Positions 15,161 through 24,673 of a DNA stretch of 64,000 nt are shown one piece after another. Under the pieces are notes generated by a model. It worked only from the letters and a program-made list of their open reading frames with translations, was not told the origin of the DNA and made no database searches. The DNA is from Phytohabitans aurantiacus (GTDB taxonomy: Bacteria; Actinomycetota; Actinomycetes; Mycobacteriales; Micromonosporaceae), in assembly GCF_027923225.1 (NCBI RefSeq), contig NZ_BSDI01000033.1:47908-111907 (forward strand), read 5' to 3'. The translations under genes were made by a program, and so were the position numbers. Positions within the stretch are counted from its first letter, which is position 1, and each line of letters opens with the position of its first letter.

Positions 15161-17835
15161 GGACCGTCGGTGGTGCCGCGGAGGAGCGCGGTGGTGTAGG
15201 CGTGCTCGAAGTGGGCGCCGATGCGTTCCCACGCGTCGACCGATTCGCGCAGCGCCTCGGGATCGCGGTGGTAGCGGCCGCGGGCGCGGGCGAGGCAGGC
15301 GGCGGCCCAGCCGTTCTCGGCGGCGAGCTTGGCGGCGGTGTCGAGGTACCCGGGCGCGTCGGGGAGCCCGGCGACGACGGCGAGTTCGGCGGCGGCGGCT
15401 TGGGCGAAGACCCGGTACCGGTTCGAGGGCGCCGGGTCCGAGAACGCGTCCCGGACGATGGTGGCGGCGTCGGTGAGGTCGCCGGTGTGCACCGCCATCC
15501 GGGCGTCGGCGAACCGGGCCGACGAGGCGGTGGGTATCCGGTGGACGTTGTGCGGGCCGGCGAGGTCGCTCATCCGGTCGCGCCAGAGCCGGAACCCGTC
15601 CGGGTTGCCGCTCAGGCCGTGCGCGAGCGCGGCGCTGGCGGCCGGGAACCACAGCCGGCCGGCGACGGCGCGTCCGCTGGTCTCCCAGGCGTGCCACAGG
15701 GCGTCGGCGTGCCGCAGGGCCTCGTCGAACCGGCCGCTGAGCACCAGCGGCGGCACGAGCAGGCTGCCCAGGCCCATGGGGTCCGCGGTGATCGGGTCGG
15801 TGGCGGCGGCGCGGGCCGCCCCGATGGCCGCCGTCAGGTCGCCGACCGCGAGGGCGAGGACGGCGCGCAGGTACTGGATGGAACGGACCGTCGCGCCGGC
15901 CCGGGGGTCGTTGCGGTCCAGCCGTGCCAGCAGCGGCAGCCCCGTCAGCACCAGCTCGTGCGCCCGTCGCAGGTGGGCATGCCGCTCGTAGACGGTGACC
16001 ACGGTGTCGACGGCGGCCCAGATGAGTACCGGATCGCCGGTGGCCCGCGCGGCCGCCAGCGCGTGCTCGGCCGGCGCCGGGTCCTGGCCTGGCGGTTCGG
16101 CCAGCCACGCCGCGTTGATGGCCAGGGCGGCCGCCGTGCGGGGGTTGTCGGGGCTGGCCGTCGCCGTCGCCTCGCGGTGCAGCTCGCGGAGCCGTTCGCG
16201 GGGTACCGGGATGGCGAAGGTCGCGGGATACCGGCTGTTGGTCTCGATCGCTCGGGACAGCAGCGCGGCGCGGGTATCGCCGTCACCGGCCTGCCCTGCC
16301 TTCTCGGCGGCCTCGATCAGCAGCTCGAACGCCAGGTCGGCGCGGTAGGTGGCGGCGGCGCAGTCAGCGGCGGTCGCCAGGTCGGCGGCGGCCCCGGCGG
16401 GGGTGGGCGCGTGCCGGGCGGCCTGCCGGTAGTGGTCGACCGCCTCCAGCCTGACCCGGCGGGCGTACGTGAGGTGGCCGAGGGCGCGGGCCAGCCGGTG
16501 CGCGACCTCTTCCGGGCCGGGCGGCACATCCTGCAGCGCCGCGCGCAGGTCGTCGACGGCGGCGTCGAACTCGTCCCGCCAGTCGCCGTCGAGCCGGTCC
16601 TCCAGCGCCGCGGCGACCGTCTGCGCCCAGCCCAGGTGCCGCCGCCGGATGGCCGGCTGCTCGTCGGCCGCGGCCAGCCGCTGGCGGCCGTAGGCACGGA
16701 TCGTGTCCAGCAGCCGCCACCGCCCGCTCCCGGGCAGGCGCACCACCAGGCTCTTGTCCACCAGCCGGCCGAGCAGGTCGGCGACGGCCGCGGTGTCGAT
16801 GGCACCGGCCACCGCCGTCGCGGCGGGCAGGTCGAACGGGCCGGCGAAGACCGCCAGCCGCCGGAACAGCGCCTGCTCGGCCTCGTCAAGCAGGTCGTGG
16901 CTCCAGTCGATGACCGCCCGCAACGAGCGGTGTCGCGGGTCGGGGTTGCGGTCGCCGGCCAGCACCCGTACGGCGTCGTCCAGGGCGGTCAGCAGGCCGT
17001 GTACGCCGAGCGCGGCCACCCGGGCGGCGGCCAGCTCGATCGCGAGCGGCATGCCGTCCAGCCGGGCGCAGATCCGGGCCAGGGTGGCCGGCTCGGCGCC
17101 GAACCGGGGATCCGCCGCCGCCGCGCGATCCCGGAAGAGCGCCACCGCCTCGCCCTCGACCGGCAACGGCTCGACCGGCACGCTCTGCTCACCCGGCAGG
17201 CGTAACCGCTCCCGGCTGGTGGTCAGCACCCGCACCGCCGGGCAGGCGGCGAGCACCCCGGCCACCAGTTCGGCCGCGCCGTCCAGGACGTGCTCGCAGC
17301 TGTCGAGTACCAGCAGGGCCGGGCGGTCGGCGAGATGCTCGGCGATCGTGTCCAGCAGCGGCTGCTGCGGTCGCTGCGCCAGGCCCAGGGCCGCCGCCAC
17401 CGCCGGGCCGACGAAGGCGCCGCGTACCGGTACCAGGTCCACGAAAGCGCCCTCGTTGCCTGAGCTCGGCGCGACCTGCTCGGCCACCGCGACCGCCAGC
17501 CGGGTCTTTCCCACCCCGCCCGGACCGAGCAGCGTGACCAGCCGGCCGCGCTCCAGCGCCGCCCGGACCAGGTCCCGCTCCGCGGCCCGGCCGACGAAGC
17601 TTGTGTGCGGGCTCGGCAGCCCGACGAGCCGGCCGCCACCGGTGCGGCGGCGGCCGGCGAGCTCGGCCAGCGCCCGCCGGTCGTCGGCGCCGAGCTTGCG
17701 CAGCAGCGCCGACACGTGGTGCTCGACGGTGCGCACGGAGATGTGCAGGCGGTTGGCGATCTGCGCGTTCGACAGCCGATCGGTCAGCAGCGCGAGGACC
17801 TGCGCCTCCCGCTCGGTCACCGGTTCGGTCGTCAT
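15157..17835 (-). CDS. LuxR-family regulator with N-terminal HTH and STAND ATPase
   Basis: 892 residues from ATG 17835 (MTTEPVTEREAQVLALL). A LuxR-type helix-turn-helix fills residues 1-60 (SNAQIANRLHISVRTVEHHV). An NB-ARC-like ATPase follows with Walker A GPGGVGKTR (Lys110) and Walker B ALLVLDSCEHVL, then a long TPR-like helical tail. The HTH is N-terminal, whereas classical LAL regulators carry it at the C-terminus. This order is known in the 'LuxR C-terminal-related, ATP-binding' set of actinomycetes. The divergent DHFR-like gene starts 139 bp away, so shared control is possible. The stop codon lies in the end of a dispersed repeat. Confidence 0.9.
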   Translation of the reverse strand: MTTEPVTEREAQVLALLTDRLSNAQIANRLHISVRTVEHHVSALLRKLGADDRRALAELAGRRRTGGGRLVGLPSPHTSFVGRAAERDLVRAALERGRLVTLLGPGGVGKTRLAVAVAEQVAPSSGNEGAFVDLVPVRGAFVGPAVAAALGLAQRPQQPLLDTIAEHLADRPALLVLDSCEHVLDGAAELVAGVLAACPAVRVLTTSRERLRLPGEQSVPVEPLPVEGEAVALFRDRAAAADPRFGAEPATLARICARLDGMPLAIELAAARVAALGVHGLLTALDDAVRVLAGDRNPDPRHRSLRAVIDWSHDLLDEAEQALFRRLAVFAGPFDLPAATAVAGAIDTAAVADLLGRLVDKSLVVRLPGSGRWRLLDTIRAYGRQRLAAADEQPAIRRRHLGWAQTVAAALEDRLDGDWRDEFDAAVDDLRAALQDVPPGPEEVAHRLARALGHLTYARRVRLEAVDHYRQAARHAPTPAGAAADLATAADCAAATYRADLAFELLIEAAEKAGQAGDGDTRAALLSRAIETNSRYPATFAIPVPRERLRELHREATATASPDNPRTAAALAINAAWLAEPPGQDPAPAEHALAAARATGDPVLIWAAVDTVVTVYERHAHLRRAHELVLTGLPLLARLDRNDPRAGATVRSIQYLRAVLALAVGDLTAAIGAARAAATDPITADPMGLGSLLVPPLVLSGRFDEALRHADALWHAWETSGRAVAGRLWFPAASAALAHGLSGNPDGFRLWRDRMSDLAGPHNVHRIPTASSARFADARMAVHTGDLTDAATIVRDAFSDPAPSNRYRVFAQAAAAELAVVAGLPDAPGYLDTAAKLAAENGWAAACLARARGRYHRDPEALRESVDAWERIGAHFEHAYTTALLRGTTDGP

Positions 17836-17974
17836 CGACACCCATGATCTGTGCTGCCACCCGCAACGACAAACGGCCTGCTGGGTGGCCGGGTAGGTGG
17901 TGGATGGGTGGCCGGCACCGATGTGGGCGCGCGCCGCCGGCTGGAGGCTGTGATGAGCGGGGGAAGGAGGCATC

Positions 17975-18616
17975 ATGCGGCTGACGGTCACCACATTCGT
18001 GACGCTCGACGGGGTCGTGCAGTCCCCGTACGAACCGGACGAGGATCCGCGCGGCGGTTTCGACCTGGGCGGTTGGCTGCCCGGGTACGTCGACGGGGCG
18101 GTTGGTGGGCTCGTCGCCGAGCTCGTCGACCGGGCCGACGCGTTCCTGCTCGGCAGGCGCACGTACGACGGCATGGCGGCCCACTGGCCGTACATCACCG
18201 ATCCGGCGGACCGGGTCGCGGGCGCGTTCAACCGGCTGCCCAAGTACGTCGCCACGACCAGGGACGACGAGCTGGCGTGGCCGGGAGCGCGCCGGCTCGT
18301 CGGCACGGTGGGCGCGGCCGTCGCCGACCTCAAGACCCGGCCGGGCCGCGAGCTGCAGGTACACGGAAGCGGCACGCTCGCCCGGTCGCTGATGGCCGAG
18401 GGACTGGTCGACGGCTATCACCTGCTGATCGTGCCGGTGGTTCTCGGGCACGGGCGGCGCCTGTTCGCCCGCGGGGTGCCTCCGGCCAGGTACCGGCTCA
18501 TGGACAGCCGCACGTCCGGGTCCGGGGTGACGGTGCAGACGTACCAGCACGCCGGCGCGCCGGTCTTCGGGTGGGCGGCCACCACCGCTCCTCACAGCGG
18601 TCGTACCGGGGAATGA
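17975..18616 (+). CDS. Dihydrofolate reductase family / RibD C-terminal-like protein
   Basis: 213 residues from ATG 17975 with a GGAGG site upstream. The N-terminus MRLTVTTFVTLDGVVQSPYE, then DAFLLGRRTYDGMAAHWP and the later LQVHGSGTLARSLM, VDGYHLLIVPVVLGHG, are the standard signatures of the DHFR-like/RibD C-terminal oxidoreductases common in actinomycetes. They use NADPH, and their physiological substrate is generally unknown. The stop overlaps an in-frame ATG of the SARP gene (ATGA at 18613-18616), indicating one operon. Confidence 0.9.
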   Translation: MRLTVTTFVTLDGVVQSPYEPDEDPRGGFDLGGWLPGYVDGAVGGLVAELVDRADAFLLGRRTYDGMAAHWPYITDPADRVAGAFNRLPKYVATTRDDELAWPGARRLVGTVGAAVADLKTRPGRELQVHGSGTLARSLMAEGLVDGYHLLIVPVVLGHGRRLFARGVPPARYRLMDSRTSGSGVTVQTYQHAGAPVFGWAATTAPHSGRTGE

Positions 18617-18630
18617 ACGGGGGATGGGTC

Positions 18631-19377
18631 ATGGAACTTCGGCTGCTCGGCCCGGTGGAGATAGTCGTCGGCCGCCAGGTGTACGGCGCGGGCCCGCTGC
18701 GGCACCGGTCGATCCTGGCGGTGCTGGCGATCGCGGCCGGCTCGCCGGTCAGCGTCGAGAGCCTGATCGACCGGGTCTGGGACGAACCGCCCGCCTATCC
18801 CCGGCGCGCGCTGCAGGTGTACATCAGCCGGATCCGGCGCGGGGAGCCCCCGGTGGACGTGGTCCGCCGGTCCGGCGGGTACCTGCTCGATCTCGATCCT
18901 GGCCAGGTGGACGTCCACCAGTTCCGGCGGCTGGCCGCGCGGGCGCGCCACCCGGACTGCCCGCCACGGGAGCGGGTCGACCTGTTGGGGCGGGCGCTCG
19001 GGCTGTGGCGCGGACTGCCGTTGCCCGACCTGGAAAGCAGGTGGGCGGGGCAGATCAGGCAGTCGTGGGTGCAGCGGTACCTGGAAACCGTGACAGCCTG
19101 GGCGCAGGCCGGCCTGCTCGCCGGCGATCCGGTGAGGGTGTTGCCCCGGCTTCGTGAGCTGACAGCTGAGCATCCGCTGGCGGAGTCGCTGGCGGCGGCG
19201 TACATGCGGGTCCTGTACGCCGCCGGCCGCCGTGCCGAGGCGCTGAGCCACTACATCACCGTCCGGCACCGGCTGGCCGACGACCTCGGCGCCGATCCCG
19301 GTACCGAGCTGCAGCGGGTCCACCGCCAGATCCTGACCGCCGACCCGCTACCGGCCCGGACCGCGACGGCGTGTTAG
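18631..19377 (+). CDS. SARP-type regulator (OmpR-like DNA-binding domain + BTAD)
   Basis: 248 residues from ATG 18631 (MELRLLGPVEIVVGRQ); an ATG at 18613 that overlaps the previous stop would add six residues. The winged-helix part includes LIDRVWDEPPAYPRRALQ and VYISRIRR, and the BTAD part runs to the C-terminus (ALSHYITVRHRLADDLG, PGTELQRVHRQIL). This is the short stand-alone SARP size. A gap in the recognition region (ISRIRRGEPPVDVV, lacking the usual LRRLLG) is mild and typical of divergent members. It is followed by an overlapping CGNR fragment. Confidence 0.9.
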   Translation: MELRLLGPVEIVVGRQVYGAGPLRHRSILAVLAIAAGSPVSVESLIDRVWDEPPAYPRRALQVYISRIRRGEPPVDVVRRSGGYLLDLDPGQVDVHQFRRLAARARHPDCPPRERVDLLGRALGLWRGLPLPDLESRWAGQIRQSWVQRYLETVTAWAQAGLLAGDPVRVLPRLRELTAEHPLAESLAAAYMRVLYAAGRRAEALSHYITVRHRLADDLGADPGTELQRVHRQILTADPLPARTATAC

Positions 19378-19688
19378 CTGCGATAGCGACCATCAACAGC
19401 GCCGCGGCGGTGGCGTCGCTGGTTCCCGAGCTGGGCGCCGACGGCGCGACCGCGCGATGGGCGGCTCCGGTACGGGTGACGCAGGTGCTGTCGACGCTGG
19501 CGCGAGAAATGATCGAGCTGCTGTCCGGGCCGCTGTCCGGACGGATCCGCGAGTGCGACAGCGACAACTGCCCGCTGGTGTTCGTCGACACGTCCCGCCC
19601 CGGCGCCCGGCGCTGGTGCGCGATGGAGCGTTGCGGCAACCGCCACAAGGTCCGCGCACTGCGCGCCCGCCGGGGGACCGACTCGTAA
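19371..19688 (+). CDS. CGNR zinc-finger protein, N-terminal half missing
   Basis: GTG 19371 overlaps the SARP stop by 7 bp. The 105-residue product holds a complete C-terminal CGNR finger: IRECDSDNCPLVFVDTSRPG, then WCAMERCGNRHKVRALRARR, with four Cys. Full CGNR regulators are near 190 residues with an N-terminal ABATE domain, which is absent here, so this is probably the remnant of a gene joined to the SARP by deletion. It may still be translated by coupling. DNA binding through the finger alone is possible but unproven. Confidence 0.65.
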   Translation: MLAAIATINSAAAVASLVPELGADGATARWAAPVRVTQVLSTLAREMIELLSGPLSGRIRECDSDNCPLVFVDTSRPGARRWCAMERCGNRHKVRALRARRGTDS

Positions 19689-19770
19689 CGCCGCCTCGCT
19701 GGCCGGTACGGGTGGATCGGGGTTGCCACAATGATGATTTCGATCCGGCTCGATCAAGGAGGAAACTCCG

Positions 19771-20421
19771 ATGGCGATTGCGCTTACCCCCGGCCAGACA
19801 ATGGCGCTGACGGGTGTGCGTGGCAAGCCGGCGCAGGTGCGGATGGGGCTCGGCTGGACCTCGACCAGGAGCCGGGTCGATCTGGACGCGTCCGCGCTGC
19901 TGTACTCCGCCGAAGGCAGGCTCCTCGATCAGGTGTGGTACGGCCAACTCGCCAGCAAGGACGGGTCGGTGCGGCATTCCGGCGACAACGTCACCGGCCA
20001 GGGCGAAGGCGATCTGGAGTCGATCCGGGTCGACCTCTCGCGGCTGCCCGAGGCGGTGACCACGCTCGTGTTCACCGTGAACTCGTTCACCGGACAGCGG
20101 TTCTCCAAGGTCACCGCCGCCTCCTGCCGGCTGGTCGACGAGACCTACGGCGACGAGGAGCTCGGCTCCTTCAACCTCAGCGCCTCCGGGCCGCACACCG
20201 CGCAGATCATGGCCAAGCTGTCCCGCAACGGCACGGCGTGGACGATGACCGCGATCGGCAGTCCGGCCGGCGGACAGATATACAAGGATCTGCTTTCGGC
20301 GGTGGCCGAGTATCTCGGCGTCCCGGCCGCACTCTCCACTGAGGAGCGCGAGCGGGGCCGGGCCGCCACCCTTTTCGCCGCGGCGATCGCCGCCTTGAAA
20401 TCGCGTCGCCGCCCCGAGTAA
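19771..20421 (+). CDS. TerD family protein
   Basis: 216 residues from ATG 19771, eight bases after an excellent AGGAGG site. The N-terminal 170 residues form a TerD (stress, tellurium-resistance associated) beta-sandwich: LGWTSTRSRVDLDASALLYS, HSGDNVTGQGEGDLESIRVD. The two acidic loops supply the calcium ligands of this fold. The C-terminus is a short helical extension (EERERGRAATLF). It stands alone here without the usual terABC partners; a stress-response membrane-associated role is family inference. Confidence 0.92.
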   Translation: MAIALTPGQTMALTGVRGKPAQVRMGLGWTSTRSRVDLDASALLYSAEGRLLDQVWYGQLASKDGSVRHSGDNVTGQGEGDLESIRVDLSRLPEAVTTLVFTVNSFTGQRFSKVTAASCRLVDETYGDEELGSFNLSASGPHTAQIMAKLSRNGTAWTMTAIGSPAGGQIYKDLLSAVAEYLGVPAALSTEERERGRAATLFAAAIAALKSRRRPE

Positions 20422-20482
20422 AGAACATCGATACATTGGTAGACTTCGAAATAATGTTGGGGGCGGCGTAGAGGAGACCCGG

Positions 20483-21226
20483 ATGCCGTACAGGTTCGGT
20501 GTGGTGTTGGCCGGTGCGGCCGTGGCTCTGGCCGGGCTGGCCGTCGGTGGGCTGGGCAGCGCCGGGGCGTCCTCCGCCATGCCGTCGACCACGGCCAGCC
20601 CGACGCCCACCCTGCCGCCGACCTGTCCACCGGTGCTGCCAATCACCGGCGGGGTGTCGGCGGCCACCGCGACGAGCGTGACGGTCAGCTACGCGATCGC
20701 CCTCGCCCCGCCCTGCGGCTACAACCCGCCGGTCACCGTCACCCTCTTCGCCAGCCAAGCGGACGCCCAGCAGTGGCAGAATCCGGTGGCCGAGGCGGTG
20801 TCGGGGCCGGAGCGCTTCGGCACGGTGACCATCGGCGGGCTGACTCCCGACACCGCGTACTGGTTCCGGTTCGGCGCCGACGGCCGCCAGCTTTCGTTCG
20901 TGCTGGGAACCGCACGAACAACGCCGCGGCAGGTCTGCGCCGCGACGGCCGTGATCGACCACGGCTGGAGCGGCGGCTTCGTCGCCACCGTCACGGTGCG
21001 CAACGTGAGCGGCGCGGCGCTCGACGGTTGGCGGGTCTCCTGGCGGTGGGCCGCCGACCAGCGGATCGTGTCGGCCTGGAACGCGATCGTCGAGGGCAGC
21101 GGCGCCGACGTCACGGTCAGCGGCGCTTCGTACAACCGGGCGCTGTCGCCGGGCGGCTCGACGACGTTCGGCATGCTGGTCGCGGGCGGCGTGCCACCGG
21201 GAGGTATCGCCCCGACCTGCGCCTGA
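20483..21226 (+). CDS. Secreted FnIII-like plus CBM2 carbohydrate-binding protein
   Basis: 247 residues from ATG 20483 with GAGGAG upstream. After a signal peptide (MPYRFGVVLAGAAVALAGLA) comes a Pro-Thr stretch, then a fibronectin-type III-like domain (residues 50-145). A CBM2 cellulose/chitin-binding module follows: GWSGGFVATVTVRNVSG, SWRWAADQRIVSAWNAIV, GSTTFGMLVAGG. Conserved Trp residues of the binding face are present. No catalytic domain is seen, so it is probably a polysaccharide-binding accessory protein. Confidence 0.9.
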   Translation: MPYRFGVVLAGAAVALAGLAVGGLGSAGASSAMPSTTASPTPTLPPTCPPVLPITGGVSAATATSVTVSYAIALAPPCGYNPPVTVTLFASQADAQQWQNPVAEAVSGPERFGTVTIGGLTPDTAYWFRFGADGRQLSFVLGTARTTPRQVCAATAVIDHGWSGGFVATVTVRNVSGAALDGWRVSWRWAADQRIVSAWNAIVEGSGADVTVSGASYNRALSPGGSTTFGMLVAGGVPPGGIAPTCA

Positions 21227-21251
21227 CCACGAGCCTCTATGACCACGAGCT

Positions 21252-22175
21252 TTACAGTGGACGACTGAACATCTTGCGGTTGGCGAAGTTGTGGTAGCCG
21301 GCGCGCTGGAAGGCCTTGACCATGCCGATGTTGCCGGTGTCGCAGTCGCCGCGGATCTCCGTCGCTCCGGTGGCTACAAGGATGCTGGTCCCGCGGGCGA
21401 CGACGGCGGTGGCGTAGCCGTGACCGCGTCCGGTCGTGGCGATGGCGACCAGGCCGATCACCGCGGAGCTCTGCGTACGGGCGGGCAGGCTGATCGCGAC
21501 AGGCCGGTTCTGCTGGTCGTAGCCGATCTCGAACCAGTCCGGTTCGTGGTCCAGCTCCAGCATGTCGGCGAGGTTGCGCTCGGCCGCGCCGCGCAGGCCG
21601 TGTTCGGCGATCTCGGCGCGGAAGATCGAATCCTTGGTGTCGGTAAAGGTGTCGGCGAGCAAGTCGACGAACGGCTCTTCGCCCAGGTCGGCGAGTGACC
21701 GCCAGTGCAGCCGGTCGTCCTGGGCGGGAAGCGGATCGCCGGTCTGCCAGAGAAACCGGCATCCGTCGCGGGTGACGGAGAAACCGTGCGCGGCGAGCAG
21801 CTGCTCGCGTCGCCGCGGGTCGCGCTGGAACTGTGGGGCCTGGCTCGGCGTGTCCAGTACGTGGCCCTGCGTTCGCGCACCGAGCGAGCGGGCCAGCTCC
21901 GCGGCGTGTGTCAGCAGGGCGGCGGCGGTCTGGTCGTCGCCCGGCTCCAGCAGCACGATGTCTTCGGGCACCGAGCGGCCGGGGATCGTCCACAACACGA
22001 CGTTGCCGACGAGCTCGTTGTCCTGGTCGGCCACCAGGCACCAGGCCGGCCGGGTGCAGCCGCTGTCGAGCAGCCCGGATAGGTAGGCCGCGGTCGCGCT
22101 GTTGCGTTCGTCGTCGTTCGGGTACGCCGTCAGGGCAGGCAGTTCTTCTGGCCGGGCGGGGCGGATCGTCAGCAC
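21252..22175 (-). CDS. GNAT family N-acetyltransferase
   Basis: 307 residues from ATG 22175 (MLTIRPARPEELPALTAY). Two GNAT-like halves are visible. The C-terminal one has the acetyl-CoA loop GRGHGYATAVVARG and the closing EIRGDCDTGNIGMVKAFQRAGY typical of the superfamily. The N-terminal half (DQDNELVGNVVLW) is a degenerate copy, an arrangement common in double-GNAT actinobacterial proteins. The substrate is unknown. It is divergent from the disrupted VOC gene at 22262. Confidence 0.9.
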   Translation of the reverse strand: MLTIRPARPEELPALTAYPNDDERNSATAAYLSGLLDSGCTRPAWCLVADQDNELVGNVVLWTIPGRSVPEDIVLLEPGDDQTAAALLTHAAELARSLGARTQGHVLDTPSQAPQFQRDPRRREQLLAAHGFSVTRDGCRFLWQTGDPLPAQDDRLHWRSLADLGEEPFVDLLADTFTDTKDSIFRAEIAEHGLRGAAERNLADMLELDHEPDWFEIGYDQQNRPVAISLPARTQSSAVIGLVAIATTGRGHGYATAVVARGTSILVATGATEIRGDCDTGNIGMVKAFQRAGYHNFANRKMFSRPL

Positions 22176-22261
22176 AGTGGGTTCCTTCGTTGGTGATCAT
22201 CGGTAGCGTACGGGGGCGGGTCCGCGGAGCTGGCGAAGTACGCCCCCTTTATGGTGGTCCG

Positions 22262-22522
22262 ATGGCGTCGATCAAGCAGTTCCAGGTCACCTTCGACTGC
22301 GCGGAACCCGAGCGTGTCGCTCGTTTCTGGTGCGAGGTGCTGGGGTACGACCTGGTGCCGGCGCAGGAGCCGGGTGCGTCGGCCGCGTGCGTCGATCCCA
22401 CCGGCGTCGGGCCGCGCCTGTACTTCCAGCGCGTTCCCGAGGGGAAACGTGACGAACCAAGAACCGTTGTCGGGGTTGCCGCCACAGCGGTATGTGGGCC
22501 GGTCGCGCGGCGGCCTAGCTGA
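22262..22522 (+). pseudogene. VOC (glyoxalase-like) protein, N-terminal half, disrupted
   Basis: ATG 22262 encodes MASIKQFQVTFDCAEPERVA and the first VOC module up to LYFQRVPEGK (codon 62, near 22447). The reading then turns into unrelated sequence ending at 22522. The missing second half, beginning with the same EGK and reading KVVKNRVHLDVRVG, is found at 25182-25391. A mosaic insertion of about 2.74 kb separates the two parts. Confidence 0.8.
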
Positions 22523-22753
22523 TCCGGACCCGGCGATTCGCCAGCCAGGCGGACAGCCATCGCTCCTGGCCTGGACGGGCCAGGCGATCAACGTAGCGTC
22601 ACTTGATCACGCTGCCGGATACCGGCCTGGCGCTCAGGCCACATACTCATGCAAGTGATCACGTTGGCGAGCTGCGCACTTGACCATGTCAGCTGGCCGA
22701 TAGTGTCTTTCCAGACAGTGTTGGCTCTGGATTAACTTGTTGCCGCGATGCGA

Positions 22754-23160
22754 CTATTTGTCGGAAATCAGCCGGTAGGCAGATAGGCCGCGAGGTCCAC
22801 CCATAAGTACCAGGCGGCCGCGGCTCGATGGAGCCGAGCTTTGATGACCGCCACCGTGGCGGATTGCCGCTCGTCTGCCCTCCCAAGCGGGCCAGAATGA
22901 CACCGCGGTGGATCCGATCGCTACGAGGAAGCTGCCGTCCGAGGCGATATGCACCCGATCGACCCCGGCGGTGTGGTCGGTGTCGAACTGACGAAGTTGG
23001 GTGCCGTTGGCCGGGTCCCAGATCCGCACCACCGGATCACCACCACCAAAGGGCCGGTGGCGGTGGTGGCCAGCCAGGAGCCGTCCGGCGCGATAGACAC
23101 CTGCCCAACCCCGTCGGTGTGGCCGGTGTCGGACTGACGAAGTTGGGTGCCGTTACAGTA
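22754..23160 (-). pseudogene. WD40 repeat protein remnant
   Basis: On the minus strand two WD40 units can be read: NGTQLRQSDTGHTDGVG (about 23155-23105), and after a frame change VVRIWDPANGTQLRQFDTDH and VDRVHIASDGSFLVA (about 23032-22910). The second ends in a stop at 22754. The units are near copies 150 bp apart. There is no start or ATPase region, so this is the tail of a larger, lost WD40 protein. Confidence 0.65.
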
Positions 23161-23278
23161 AGACCCTGGTAAATAAGGGCTCCCGGCGTCGGGTGCCCGG
23201 AGCTGAAATCGATGTCGGCGCCTCCGGGTCCGGCGCGGCGGCGTGACATAAGGAAGGTGTCGTCGCTCACGCGATTAC

Positions 23279-23605
23279 TTGAGCGCTGACATACGCGCCT
23301 GCTTTCCGGGTATTCGCCTCACCTGGGCCGACACAGGCTACGCCGGCAAGCTCGTGACCTGGGCCGCCGCGCACCTGCACCTCACCGTGCAGATCGTCGC
23401 CAAACTCGCCGGACAGAGCACCTTCGTCGTGCTGCACCGCAGATGGGTCGTCGAGCGCACGTTCTCATGGATCAACCGCTGCCGACGCACCGTCCGCGAC
23501 TACGAACGCCGACCCGAGCACCACGCCGCGATGGTCCAATGGGCCATGATCATCATCATGACCCGCCGCCTCGCCCGCCTTGAGGGACGCCGATCGCGAA
23601 AATGA
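23279..23605 (+). pseudogene. IS5-family transposase, C-terminal fragment
   Basis: The 108-residue frame contains LTWADTGYAGKLVTWAA and then WVVERTFSWINRCRRTVRDY, with the final DDE glutamate, ending in HHAAMVQWAMIIIMTRRLA. This is the C-terminal third of an IS5-group (IS112/IS1647-like) transposase. The N-terminal Asp residues are missing and the opening TTG is not convincing. Confidence 0.8.
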
Positions 23606-23641
23606 GTGTGCGGCTGCGCGGTATCAGTGGATCATGGGCGT

Positions 23642-24373
23642 ATGACCGGTCAGCTGACGATCAGTACCTTGACCTTGCAGCACAAGATTCCGCCGGGCGG
23701 CGACTGGGGAGCAGCGCCGGATTCCTGGGCCGAGGTGAGGCCTCTGATCGACGGCGTAGACGTCCTGAAGGAGGTCCACCCGGAAGGGTTCGCACCAAGT
23801 TGCCGACACTGGACGGGGCCGGCGGAGACCTGGCCGCTGGCGGTCACGGAGGAACCCCGCAGGGTCATGATCACCGAGCCGGACTGCCACCCTGGCTGCT
23901 GCGGCGCCCTGTACGTCACCATGCGCCGCGAGGGCGATCAGGTGATCTGGGAGGACTGGAAAAACACCAGCAACGTCACCAAAATCCCGGCGGACGTCCG
24001 CTTTGATCTCTCCCAGTACGAGGCTGAACTCGCGCGGGCCGCTGCGGACCGCAGTTGGGAAGAGCCGGTGGACACCGTTGCCCGACTCCTTGGGCAGACC
24101 CTTGCGGACAGCGGCTGGTTCGAGCGCTGGGGCTGCATCCTCGACGGTGTCTGGCCACGACGCGAGAACCCCGACCTCCCCGAGGAATTCGCCAGCCCCG
24201 AGGGGGTAGATGTCTATTTCCACCAGGTCCGGGAATCGGGTACGGGTACGGACGACTACGGGTACGAGTTGATCTTCACCCCCGACCTGTCCATCGAGGA
24301 GCAGGTGCGGCGGCTCGCGGACCACATTCTGGCGGACGATCCGCGGAAGACCGCCGAGTCTTGGGGACGCTGA
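23642..24373 (+). CDS. Hypothetical protein, possible immunity-type orphan
   Basis: 243 residues from ATG 23642. There is no signal peptide or membrane segment. It is rich in Trp, Glu and Asp, with a Cys cluster PDCHPGCCGALYVTMRREG near residues 88-105 and VIWEDWKNTSN after it. The C-terminal part (VDVYFHQVRESGTGTDDYGY) is acidic. It is the only intact gene in the insertion that splits the VOC gene, so it was probably acquired as cargo. It resembles the small acidic immunity-like proteins of actinomycete islands in composition only; I cannot name a family. Confidence 0.6.
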   Translation: MTGQLTISTLTLQHKIPPGGDWGAAPDSWAEVRPLIDGVDVLKEVHPEGFAPSCRHWTGPAETWPLAVTEEPRRVMITEPDCHPGCCGALYVTMRREGDQVIWEDWKNTSNVTKIPADVRFDLSQYEAELARAAADRSWEEPVDTVARLLGQTLADSGWFERWGCILDGVWPRRENPDLPEEFASPEGVDVYFHQVRESGTGTDDYGYELIFTPDLSIEEQVRRLADHILADDPRKTAESWGR

Positions 24374-24673
24374 CCCTCTGTGTCAAGATCATGTGAGGCA
24401 GGTTTAGATCTTGAAGCTTCGGCACTCCTGCCGAGCCGCTTCCGCCTGTACAGCAGAGTGAATCCGTACTGTGCGTCTGAACTGCGGAGCAGTCGCCTGG
24501 TTTGTCGGCGCTCACGTAATTCGGTTCTGGCACAACAAACGTGGGCGCGGCATGGAGGGCGCTCGAGAGGGCGCAGGTCTCTGTCTATGATGGAGTTTGA
24601 ACGGTGGCTGTTCGCTTGGAGGCGTTGAGCAGCAACGCTTTACCTGGAGAGCGCTGGTCGGGATCATGTCGCG

